NCBI GenBank assembly: GCA_936450465.1 | Contig: OW388298.1 | Coordinates: 10,426,663-10,490,662, forward strand | Direction of reading: 5' to 3' | DNA: 64,000 nt | Source: Gibbula magus | Taxonomy: Eukaryota > Mollusca > Gastropoda > Trochida > Trochidae | Shown here: in pieces, positions 22,560 to 34,466 of the stretch | Position numbering within the stretch: position 1 is the first letter of the stretch | How the letters are laid out: each line of letters starts with the position of its first letter | Notes under the pieces: model-generated | Database searches by the model: none | Told to the model about the DNA's origin: nothing | What the model saw: the letters and a program-made list of their open reading frames with translations, nothing else | Made by a program: the position numbers and the translations under genes

Positions 22560-24180
22560 CATTTGTGCTGTTGACATTTTAGAAACGGAATGTTTCGTTA
22601 CTATGGTTACAAGTGTATCAAATGAATATGATTAGATTGGAATTATTGTTCGCCATTAGAAAAATATTTCAAGGGTTGAGTTAACCAAATTATAAAGAAA
22701 GAGTCTCTTTTGTACATTGAATTCTAGATACTGTTCATATCAACTATTTTTTCATTTTAGGATGTGGATAGTTGCTCTTTGCAAGTGGCGTTATTATCAT
22801 TGTTTAAGACAACAACAAGAAAATGTGATTGATTTATACAACTTCTTTGTTTATCAGCAAATCATAAGCAGGATAATACATATCAATATAAACCATGGTC
22901 TTCATAATCACATTGTATGGATGTCAATGTTTTCAATGGGGGACCCCAAGTTTCAATGGGGGACCTTTTCAAGTCTGACATGTTACGTTTCGTTATTACT
23001 CTCCTGAATATCTGAACATTGCTTCCCCTGTCACCTGGTGTTGTCCTGGATGAATCCACGCACCTGCACATGATGGCGGTGTGGGAGAGTTCTGTTACAG
23101 CTGCCAGGTCCCAGAGTCCAGTGTTGCAGGATATGACCCATTCAAGTCTACTTCTTACCTCAAACACTGGAGAGTCGTGGAACCAGGAAACAGAGTTGTC
23201 GCCCATCCACAGTGAAGTATTTGCTTCAGTCATAGTAAACAGAATCATGTTCATAAACAGTTTCATTGCGTTTTGTGTTGCAGTCTTTTTATATAAAAAA
23301 AAATAAATTTTGTGAACGTAACTAGGTTACAATTTATATTTACAAATGATATCCAGGAATTCTATGTAAACCTCAATATTCTTTGTCCCGATGTACAGCG
23401 AGCTACACAACACACAGGTACGTAAATGAAGCAGTGAAGATAATATATATATTTCTGTTTATGGAGACAATTACTTTTTACATCCTATTCTTAAACTATC
23501 ATCTTCATCACATCACTGTTGTTATCTCCGTCGATTATCTGTTTCGTGTTATGCATCAATGGAGAAAATATTTGTCTTTTTGTCAACATACTTGCAACTT
23601 TCTATTCTTAAAGATAAGATTTCTTTATTGGTGCAATTTTCCACAGCCGTTCCGTGTCATCATTTCTGCCTGTTATAAGTTTACATTACAATACTCTTTT
23701 CAAATATTAATCTAACTCTAACTTTGATTCGAAAACATATTTTTGCAAAACAATTTTTTTATAAACGGAAAAGTGTGTTTGTTTATTGAACAAAGTCTTC
23801 AAATGTTCAAATATTACCTCACCATATTTTAAATGTTCATATAGGAATACTGAACCAAAATATTTAGAGAAAGACTGTGCATAAGTAATTTAAAGAAAAC
23901 CAAAAAGCTTTATTTGCTTCATTTAACTTTAACTTTAACTGCAATAAAGAAGTTGCAAAACCTAAGAACTCGTTTTAAAACTGATAATTGTCCCTTAAAA
24001 TATATATATAACAATATATATATAAATATATATATAACTTTATATATATAACTTGGGTCTGTTACTTTTCAGGCTACATACAATACTTTTATATTTTTAG
24101 TTTAAACATTTGCATCTTCATATGTTCGAGCATATTTCAAGTCTTCCTTTAACAGTTCACTTTTACTGTACTCAAGATTT
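22560..24180. other. Mostly non-coding, AT-rich
   Basis: Apart from the possible PAN-like exon and an AT microsatellite (about 23998-24050) I see no gene. The open frame at 23383-23715 is AT-rich and shows no domain. Confidence 0.4.
23035..23266 (-). pseudogene. Possible PAN/apple-like exon (degenerate or single-exon fragment)
   Basis: On the minus strand an ATG at 23266 gives a hydrophobic start (KLFMNMILFTM), then SPVFEVRSRLEWVISCN, LAAVTE and IMCRC. It ends at a possible donor (CCAG|GTGACA) after 232 bases, phase 1. Exon 1 of both GON genes also ends in phase 1. The spacing of FEV, CN, AAV and CRC resembles the PAN/apple-like exons at 13791-14037 and 59203-59449. However, the first Cys is replaced by Trp and the third is missing, so the fold may be lost. 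No second exon was found. This is an inference from pattern only. Confidence 0.35.
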
Positions 24181-24525
24181 CATCACGTCACATCCACCAC
24201 ACTTGCCTCAATATATCACACACATTGACACTGCTATGGAAGTAGATAGAGCAACATCTCCCCCACCATGTCACATCCTCGACACTTGCCTCCACATACC
24301 ACCCACACAGTGACACTGCTATGGATGTGGGTAGAGCAGCATCTCCCATACAACGTCACATCCTCCACACTTGCCTCCACAGTCCATTCACACAATCACA
24401 CTGCTATGGATGTGGGTAGAGCAGTATCTCCACCATCACGTCACATCCTCCACACTTGTCTCCACATATCATCCACACACTGACACTGCTATGGATGTTG
24501 ATAGAGCAGCATCTCCCATACAGTA
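24181..24525. repeat. 85-bp minisatellite, array 2 (about 4 copies)
   Basis: Same family as 10129-10466, with unit starts near 24186, 24271, 24357 and 24441. It abuts the 190-bp satellite directly at about 24525. Confidence 0.9.
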
Positions 24526-27500
24526 AAAGTTAGTATGGATATATGGATCAAATCTTTAATTCTTAAAGGGAATAAATTCCAAGAAGGCCGACATTTGGGG
24601 AAAACTTTACCATATTATCAAGGCCTCATTACTGTATGAGGCTTGAAATTGGACTCTCAAAACAGTTTTATGGAAAGATAACGTATCACACCTATAAAAA
24701 GCATTTCTAAAATAAAGAGAGTACGGATACATGGATCAAATCTTTAATGCTTAAAGGGAATAAATTCCGAGATGGCCGACATTTTGGAACACTGACACCA
24801 TATTACCAAGGCTTAATATCTCTATGAGGCTTGAAATAGGACTGTCAGAACAGTTTATATCGAAAGATCAAGTATCACACCTATAAAAAGCATTTCTAAA
24901 ATAAAAGTTAGTTCGGATATATAAATACAATGTTTGATTCTTAGAGGGATTAAATTCCCAGATGGCCGACATTTGGGGAAAAGTTTACCATATTACCAAG
25001 GCCTCATTACTGTATGAGGCTTGAAATTGGACTTTCAAAACATCTTATATCGAAATATCATGTATCACACCTATAAAAAGCATTTCTAAAATAAAAGTTA
25101 GTATGGATATATAGACACAATGTTTGATTCTTAGAGGGAATAAATTCCAAGATTGCCGACATTTGGGGAAAAGTTAACCATATTATCAAGGCCTCATTAC
25201 TGTATGAGGCTTGAAATTGGACTCTCAAAACAGTTTTATGGAAAGATAACGTATCAAACCTATAAAAAGTATTTCTAAAGTAAAAGTTAGTACGGATATA
25301 TGGATTAAATCTGTAATTCTTAAAGGTAATAAATTCCAAGATGGCCGACATTTTGGAACACTGATACCATATTACCAAGGCCTCATTACTGTATGAGGCT
25401 TGAAATTGGAGTATCAAATCAGTTTTTATCGAAAGATCATGTATCAAATCTATAAAAAGCATTTCTGAAATAAAAGTTAGTATAGATATATGGATACAAT
25501 GTTTGATCTTAGAGGGATTAAATTCCAAGATGGCCCAAATTTGGGGAAAAGTTTACCATATTATCAAGGCCTCATTACTGTATGAGGCTTGAAATTGGAC
25601 TTTCAAAACAGTTTTTTATGGAAAGATCACGTATCACACCTACAAAAAGCATTTTTAAAGTAAAAGTCAGTATGGATATATAGATCAAATCTTTAATTCT
25701 TAGAGGGACCAAAATCCAAGATGGCCGACATTTGGGGAAAAGTTTACCATGTTATCAAGGCCTCATTACTGTAAGAGGCTTGAAATTTGACTTTCAAAAC
25801 AGTTTTTATGGAAAGATCACGTATCACACCTATAAAAAAGCATTTATAAAATAAAAGTTAGTACGGATATATAGATACAATGTTTAATTCTTAGAGGAAC
25901 CAAAATCAACGATGGCCGACATGTTTGGACACTGACACCAGATTACCAAGGCCTCATTACTGTATGAGGCTTGCAATTGGACTATTAAAACAGATTTTAC
26001 CGAAAGATCATGTATCACACCTATATAAAGGATTTCTAAAAGAAAAGTCAGTATGGATATATAGATACAATGTTTGATTCTTAGAGGGACCAAAATCCAA
26101 GATGGCCGACATTTGGGGAAAAGTTTACCATATTACCAAGGCCTCATAACTGTATGAGGCTAGAAATTGGACTATTAAAACAGTTTATATCGAAAGATCA
26201 TGTATCACACCAAAAGAAAGCATTTCTAAAGTAAAAGTCAGTATGGATATATAGATCAAATCTTTAATTCTTAGAGGGACCAAAATCCAAGATGGCCGAC
26301 ATTTGGGGAAAAGTTTACCATGTTATCAAGGCGTCATTACTGTAAGAGGCTTGAAATTTGACTTTCAAAACAGTTTTTATGGAAAGATCACGTATCACAC
26401 CTATAAAAAAGCATTTTTAAAATAAAATTTAGTACGGATATATAGATACAATGTTTAATTCTTAGAGGAACCGAAATCAACGATGGCCGACATGTTTGGA
26501 CACTGACACCAGATTACCAAGGCCTCATTACTGTATGAGGCTTGCAATTGGACTATTAAAACAGTTTTTATCGAAAGATCATGTATCACATCTATATAAA
26601 GGATTTCTAAAAGAAAAGTCAGTATGGATATATAGATACAATGTTTGATTCTTAGAGGGACCAAAATCCAAGATGGCCGACATTTGGGGAAAAGTTTACC
26701 ATATTACCAAGGCCTCATAACTGTATGAGGCTAGAAATTGGACTATTAAAACAGTTTATATCGAAAGATCATGTATCACACCAAAAGAAAGCATTTCTAA
26801 AATAAAAGTTAGTTCGGATATATGGATCAAATCTTTAATTCTTAGAGGGAATAAATTCCAAGATGGCCGACATCTTGGAACACTGATACCATATTACCAA
26901 GGCCTCATTACTGTATGAGGCTAGAAATTGGACTATTAAAACAGTTTATATCGAAAGGTAATGTATCACACCTATCAAAACATTTCTAAAGTAAAAGTCA
27001 GTATGGATATATAGATCAAATCTTTAATTCTTAGAGGAACCAAAATCAACGATGGCTGACATGTTTGGACACTGACACCAGATTACCAAGGCTTCATTAC
27101 TGTATGAGGCTTGAAATTGGACTATTAAAACAGTTTTTATCGAAAGATCATGTATCACACACATAAAAAGCATTTCTAAAAGAAAAGTCAGTATGGATAT
27201 ATAGATACAATGTTTGATTCTTAGAGGGACCAAAATCCAAGATGGCCGACATTTGGGGAAAAGTTTACCATGTTATCAAGGCCTCATTACTGTATGAGGC
27301 TTGAAATTGGACTTTCAAAACAGTTTATATGGAAAGATCACGTATCACACCTATAAAAAGCATTTCTAAAATAAAAGTTAGTATGGATATATACATGTAG
27401 ATACAATGTTTGATTCTTAGAGGGACCAAAATCCAAGATGGCCGACATTTGGGGAAAAGTTTACCATATTACCAAGGCCTCATTACTGTATGAGGCTTGA

Positions 27501-30500
27501 AATTGGACTTTTCAAACAGTTTATATCAAAAGATCATGTATCACACCAAAAGAAAGCATTTCTAAAATAAAAGTTAGTTCGGATATATGGATCAAATCTT
27601 TAATTCTTAGAGGGAATAAATTCCAAGATGGCCGACATTTGGGGAAAAGTTAACCATATTACCAAGGCCTCATTACTGTATGAGGCTTAAAATTGGACTA
27701 TCAAAACAGTTTTTATGGAAATATCATGTATCACACCTATAAAAAGCATTTCTAAAGTAAAAGTGAGTATGGATATATAGATACAATGTTTGATTCTTAG
27801 AGGGATTAAATTCCCAGATGGCCGAAATTTGGGGAAAACTTTACCATATTATCAAGGCCTCATTACTGTATGAGGCTTGAAATTGGACTTTCAAAACAGT
27901 TTTTATCGAAAGATCATGTATCACACCTATAAAAAGCATTTCTGAAATAAAAGTTAGTATGGATATATGGATACAATGTTTGATTCTTAGAGGGAATAAA
28001 TTCCAAGATGGCCGACATCTTGGAACACTGATACCATATTACCAAGGCCTCATTACTGTAGGAGGTTAGAAATTGGACTATTGAAACAGTTCATATCGAA
28101 AGGTAATGTATCACACCTATAAAAAGCATTTCTAAAAGAAAAAGTCAGTATGGATATATAGATACAATGTTTGATTCTTAGAGGGACCATAATCCAAGAT
28201 AGCCGACATTTGGGGAAAAGTTTATCATGTTATCAAGGCCTCATTACTGTATGAGGCTTGAAATTTGACTTCAAAACAGTTTTTATGGAAAGATCACGTA
28301 TCACACCTATAAAAAGCATTTCTAAAATAAAAGTGAGTATGGATATATAGATACAATGTTTGATTCTTAGAGGGATTAAATTCCCAGATGGCCGACATTT
28401 GGGGAAAACTTTACCATATTATCAAGGCCTCATTACTGTAGCGAGGCTTGAAATTGGACTTTCAAAACAGTTTGTTATCGAAAGATCATGTATCACACCT
28501 TTAAAAAGCATTTCTGAAATAAAAGTTAGTATGGATATATGGATACAATGTTTGATCTTAGAGGGACTAAATTCCAAGATGGCCGACATTTGGGGAAAAG
28601 TTAACCATATTATCAAGGCCTCATTACTGTATGAGGCTTAAAATTGGACTATCAAAACAGTTTTTATGGAAAGATCACGTATCACACCTATAAAAAGCAT
28701 TTCTAAAGTAAAAGTTAGTATGGATATATCGATACAATGTTTGATTCTTAGAGGGAATAAATTCCAAGATGGCCGACATCTTGGAACACTGATACCATAT
28801 TACCAAGGCCTCATTACTGTATGAGGTTAGAAATTGGACTATTGAAACAGTTCATATCGAAAGGTAATGTATCACACCTATAAAAAGCATTTCTAAAAGA
28901 AAAAGTCAGTATGGATATATAGATACAATGTTTGATTCTTAGAGGGCCCAAAATCCAAGATAGCCGACATTTGGGGAAAAGTTTATCATGTTATCAAGGC
29001 CTCATTACTGTATTAGGCTTGAAATTTGACTTCAAAACAGTTTTTATGGAAAGATCACGTATCACATCTATAAAAAGCGTTTCTAAAATAAAAGTTAGTA
29101 TGGATATATAGATACAATGTTTGATTCTTAGAGGGACCAAAATCCAAGATGGCCGACATTTGGGGAAAAGTTTACCATATTACCAAGGCCTCATTACTGT
29201 ATGAGGCTTGAAATTGGACTATTCAAACAGTTTATATCGAAAGATCATGTATCAAACCAAAAGAAAGCATTTCTAAAATAAAAGTTAGTTCGGATATATG
29301 GATCAAATCTTTAATTCTTAGAGGGAATGTATTCCAAGATGGCCGACATTTGGGGAAAAGTTTACCATAATACCAAGGCCTCATTACTGTATGAGGCTTA
29401 AAATTGGACTATCAAAACAGTTTTTATCGAAAGATCACGTATCACACCTATAAAAAGCATTTCTAAAGTAAAAGTTAGTATGGATATATAGATACAATGT
29501 TTGATTCTTAGAGGGATTAAATTCCAAGATGGCCGACATTTGGGGAAAACTTTACCATATTACAAAGGCCTCATTACTGTATGAGGCTTGAAATTGGACT
29601 TTCAAAACACTTTTTATTGAAGGAACATGTATCACACCTATAAAAAGCATTTCTGAAATATAAGTTAGTATGGATATATGGATACAATGTTTGATCTTAG
29701 AGGGACTAAATTCCAAGATGGCCGACATTTGGGGAAAAGTTAACCATATTATCAAGGCCTCATTACTGTATGATTCTTAAAATTGGACTATCAAAACAGT
29801 TTTTATGGAAAGATCACGTATCACACCTATAAAAAGCATTTCTAAAGTAAAAGTTAGTATGGATATATAGATACAATGTTTGATTCTTAGAAGGATTAAA
29901 TTCCAAGATGGCCGACATTTGGGGAAAAATTTACCATATTACCAAGGCCTCATTACTGTATGAGGCTTGAAATTGGACCTTCAAAACACTTTTTATCGAA
30001 GGAACATGTATCACACCTATAAAAAGCACTTCTGAAATAAAAGTTAGTATGGATATATGGATACAATGTTAAATCTTAGAGGGTCTAAATTCCAAGATGG
30101 CCGACATTTGGGGAAAAGTTTACCATATTATCAAGGCCTCATTACTGTATGAGGCTTGAAATTGGACTTTCAAATCAGTTTTTTATGGAAAGATCACGTA
30201 TAACACCTACAAAAAGCATTTCTAATGTAAAAGTCAGTATGGATATATAGATCAAATCTGTAATTCTTAGAGGGACCAAAATCCATGATGGCCGACATTT
30301 GGGGAAAATTTTACCATGTTATCAAGGCCTCATTACTGTATGAGGCTTGAAATTTGACTTTCAAAACAGTTTTTATGGAAAGATCACGTATCACACCTAT
30401 AAAAAGCATTTCTAAAATAAAAGTTAGTACGGATATATAGATACAATGTTTAATTCTTAGAGGAACCAAAATCAACGATGGCCGACATGTTTGGACACTG

Positions 30501-32047
30501 ACACCAGATTAGCAAGGTCTCATTACTGTATGAGGCTGGAAACTGGACTATTAAAACAGTTTTTATCGAAAGATCATGTATCACACCTATAAAAAGCATT
30601 TCTAAAAAAAAAGTGAGTATGGATATATAGATACAATGTTTGATTCTTAGAGGGATTAAATTCCAAGATGGCCGACATTTGGGGAAAACTTTACCATATT
30701 ATCAAGGCCTCATTACTGTATGAGGCTAGAAATTTGACTATCAAAACAGATTTTATCGAAACATCATGTATCACACCTACAAAAAGCATTTCTAAAAAAA
30801 AAGTGAGTATGGATATATAGATACAATGTTTGATTCTTAGAAGGATTAAATTCCAAGATGGCCGACATTTGGGGAAAACTTTACCATATTATCAAGGCCT
30901 CATTACTGTATGAGGCTAGAAATTGGACTATTAAAACAGTTTATATCGAAAGGTAATGTATCACACCTATAAAAACATTTCTAAAGTAAAAGTCAGTATG
31001 GATATATAGATCAAATCTTTAATTCTTAGAGTGACCAAAATCCAAGATGGCCGACATTTGGGGAAAAGTTTACCATGTTATCAAGGCCTCATTACTGTAT
31101 GAGGCTTGAAATTTGACTTTCAAAACAGTTTATATGGAAAGATCACGTATCACTCCTATAAAAAGCATTTCTAAAATAAAAGTTAGTATAGATATATTGA
31201 TACAATGTTTGATTCTTAAAAATATTAAATTCCAAGATGGCCGATATTTGGGGGAAAGTTTACATATTATCAAGGCCTCATTACTGTATGAGGCTTGAGA
31301 TTGGACTTTCAAAACAGTTTTTATGGAAAGATCACCTTTCACACCTATAAAAAGCATTTCTAAAATCAAAGTGGATATATAGATACAATGTTATATCGAA
31401 AGATATTGTATCACATCTATAAAAAGCATTTCTAAAATAAAAGTTAGTACAGATATATGGATCAAATCTTTAATTCTTAGAGGGAATAAATTCCAAGATG
31501 GCCGACATTTGGAGAAATGTTTACCATATTACCAAGGCCTCATTACTGTATGAGGCTTGAAATTGGACTATTAAAACCGATTTTATCGAAAGATCATGTG
31601 TCACACCTATAAAAAGCATTTCTAAAATAAAAGTTAGTAAGGATATATAGATAGAATGTTTGATTCTTAGAGTTATAAAATTCCAAGATGGCCGACATTT
31701 GGGGAAAGGTTTACCATATTACCAAGGCCTCATTACTGTATGAGGCTTGAAATTGGACTATTAAAACCGATTGTATCGAAAGATCATGTGTCACACCTAT
31801 AAAAAGCATTTCTAAAATAAAAGTTAGTAAGGATATATAGATAGAATGTTTGATTCTTAGAGGGATAAAATTCCAAGATGGCCGACATTTGGGGAAATGT
31901 TTACCATATTACCAAGGCCTCATTACTGTATGAGGCTTGAAATTGGACTATTAAAACCGATTTTATCGAAAGATCATGTGTCACACATATAAAAAGCATT
32001 TCTAAAATAAAAGTTAGTAAGGATATATAGATACAATGTTTTATTCT
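24526..32047. repeat. 190-bp satellite DNA array (about 40 monomers)
   Basis: The monomer, counted directly at 190 bases, runs from GTATGGATATATAGATACAA through AAGATGGCCGACAT and CCTCATTACTGTATGAGG to CTATAAAAAGCATTTCTAAA. Three variant classes differ after GGCCGACAT: TTGGGGAAAAGTTTACC, CTTGGAACACTGATACC and GTTTGGACACTGACACC. Variants recur at fixed steps: about 570 bases between 25.7 and 27.2 kb, and about 760 between 28.0 and 28.8 kb. Each monomer carries a small dyad and an AAGATGGCC word. Short open frames here are artefacts. The ends are abrupt: the 85-bp array on the left and unique DNA on the right. Confidence 0.95.
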
Positions 32048-33369
32048 TGTGTCAACTATAAACCATCATTTTGTCTTTTATTCATAAAACTTTTTTTGAG
32101 TAGTTAACATGCTTAGGTTACGGCTCTTGGATATTTTGGTGACAAAAAACATAGTCACTGATGGCAGAGATGATTGGGGTTCCTCGAAACAGTTTGACTT
32201 TCTCAAATAAAAACATGCAGGCGTTTGAACGGTTGTTAGTATTTCTGGCTGTGAAATGTCTGAAGACATGATTTTTTCAGAATTTTTAAACAGAAATTTT
32301 TAAACAAACTTTTGCATTGAAGAATATACATTCTGACAAATAAAACTTGCGGGGAGATTTAGTTGATTAGCAACGGCAGCGAACTCCCCGATAGCCCATG
32401 CAAGTCAGAGTCCTGTCAGCGAACAGGACGGAAGCGAAATCTAGATGTCCATTCATCTAACCATGTCCTGCCCAAGTTTGATTTCGATTTTTGAAAGATT
32501 ATGCCTTCTGCACATTGGTAAAAAACCTAACCACAATCGCATGGATATCACATTGCTTTTTACAACTCGTTTGAAAGAAAACTGTCATGGTACAGTCACT
32601 GTGTTTTAAAAAGAATATGGCATCCCATCTTTGGTGTTAATCTTGTTTATATTATGCTGTTGATCTAAAGTTGGGGGTGTTTTTAATAACACGTTATTGG
32701 TAGAGTGTTCATTTGTCAGTTTAGATTTTCTACATGTAAAAAACACGTCAATCCGAATTTTCTCTATGAATGTTATTCTCCTGGGGACACATATTTACTA
32801 CATTAATTTGCTCTCTCCATCGATATATTTAAGCAATCAATACCTTAATTTAATCAATGTTTCCCTTTGTTTAATTTTTTTTAAGAACTAATATCAATAC
32901 AGTTACATAAAAGTTCTCACGGAGCATCTGTGTTTGTAAAACTACGCTACATGTACGAGATTATCTCCCTTTAGCTATTTTGCGAATGATGGCAAGTATC
33001 TACATTCGGAACACCTCGGTACTCTTCGTTGCTGTTAGTGACTAGTTACGCAGCGCAACAGACTCCGAGAACTAGAATGAGTTAAATAAAACAAGTTACC
33101 TCCCTTAAGCTCTTTTTGCGAATTATGGTTGTCTGTTATGTGTTATTAAGCGATAGTGATAGTGATATATTTTGTATAAGCCATTGTCGTTTGTCAACAG
33201 TGATTCCATGTAGCAGTACAAATGTAACCCTTTATCCAGTTATTAAGGAAATACGTCTGTAGCTTTTAAACTTTAAAACATTTGATCATAGTGTAAAGGT
33301 GCTACCATTGTGTTTCATAAAATGTTATTTGCCTTTAATACATGCCAACATACAATATGTGCTGATATT
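32048..33369. other. Non-coding stretch
   Basis: I see no gene. A degenerate direct repeat containing TTANCTCCCTTNAGCT and TTTGCGAAT occurs near 32959 and 33102. Confidence 0.4.
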
Positions 33370-33746
33370 CATCTCCAATCGCCAAATATATAATAATTAC
33401 TAGTTTCCGATTAAAATCGAGCAACATCATTATACTTGTGCAGAAACCGAAACTACACGTTCAATTTACATGCACAGTATTATGACCTAATAAACATTAT
33501 CGACTTAAAGTTTTCTTTTAGTCTGTTGTAAATAAGTTTCCAAAACTAATTGATGCGCGCCACAAGCAGTTCATTGTCCGGTTTTCGATCAGAAATCGAT
33601 ACTTTTACCTTTATATCGTCTGTATACTGAGCCGACTAGGATCAAATTGGCAATTTTCGGCAACAGTCAGTATTTCTCGATAAAATAACACAATTTATAA
33701 CATTTATATATTTGCCCCCAAAAAAGACAATGGATGTACCTTTAAG
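33370..33746. repeat. Inverted copy of the 11708-12075 dispersed repeat
   Basis: Contains GCAGAAACCGAAACTACACG, CGGTTTTCGATCAGAAATCG and ends ATGGATGTACCTTTAA, the reverse complement of matching parts of 11708-12075 with moderate divergence. Confidence 0.65.
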
Positions 33747-34357
33747 ATAAGTATTTTTATCAGAACAATCAGGAGCAATGGTTTCTGGACAAACAACTTC
33801 TTTATCCTGAGAATACAACGTTTCAATGCATATAATTGTGTATTTTTAAAAATTGATTTGACAGAATACAACAGTATAACTTTATCTTCTTACCATTACA
33901 TTCTGTAACCTTCAAGCTTGAAAATGTGCTTTAAAAATAAAGAAATAGTTTATCCAGAAACAATTGTTCTTGTTGAACCTATGCCATTCAAAGAAGTTTG
34001 TATTCATAATATATCTGGCCCACGTCATATTTACCAGAGCTAGATGCGTTGAAAATAACATTAGCAGCAGAGAGGCACTGAATATAAGAGTAGTTGAACT
34101 CCCGCTTGTTTAATATTGTAGTTAAAACTTGGTCAAGGCTCGAGAATTACGCAATTAATATAACTCTAGAATGATAATCTGCCATTCCCCGTTACTCGTT
34201 AGTTAGTGTCTAATTAGTTGCAAAGGACCATGCATCTGGATGGATGGGTGACCCGTTTCAATGCTGGATAATCTCAAAGTTTGAAGGGTTGAGTCCTTCC
34301 CTAGATTGAGACTTCAATTGATAGACTCGTGGTTCACGTGGTTCTGTCCACCCTAGT

Positions 34358-34360
<3 letters not shown>

Positions 34361-34388
<28 letters not shown>

Positions 34389-34433
34389 TGGTTACTTTGG
34401 GTTAATCAAGTTTACGTGCAAAACGTTTCAAAA

Positions 34434-34463
<30 letters not shown>
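34361..34463 (+). repeat. Twin poly(G) tracts
   Basis: Two runs of about 27 G each (about 34361-34388 and 34434-34463) are separated by ~45 bases of ordinary sequence. Each run alone could form G-quadruplexes. The exact lengths may be an assembly artefact. Confidence 0.85.

Positions 34464-34466
<3 letters not shown>

Noticed and set aside
22420..22582. Repeated CHWYTYVISPS peptide
   Set aside because: Product of a 36-bp minisatellite only three units long.
25058..25528. 156-codon minus-strand open frame, and the identical ~69-codon frames at 25884, 26455 and 27024
   Set aside because: They are frames through 190-bp satellite monomers; their regular spacing is the higher-order period, not a gene family.
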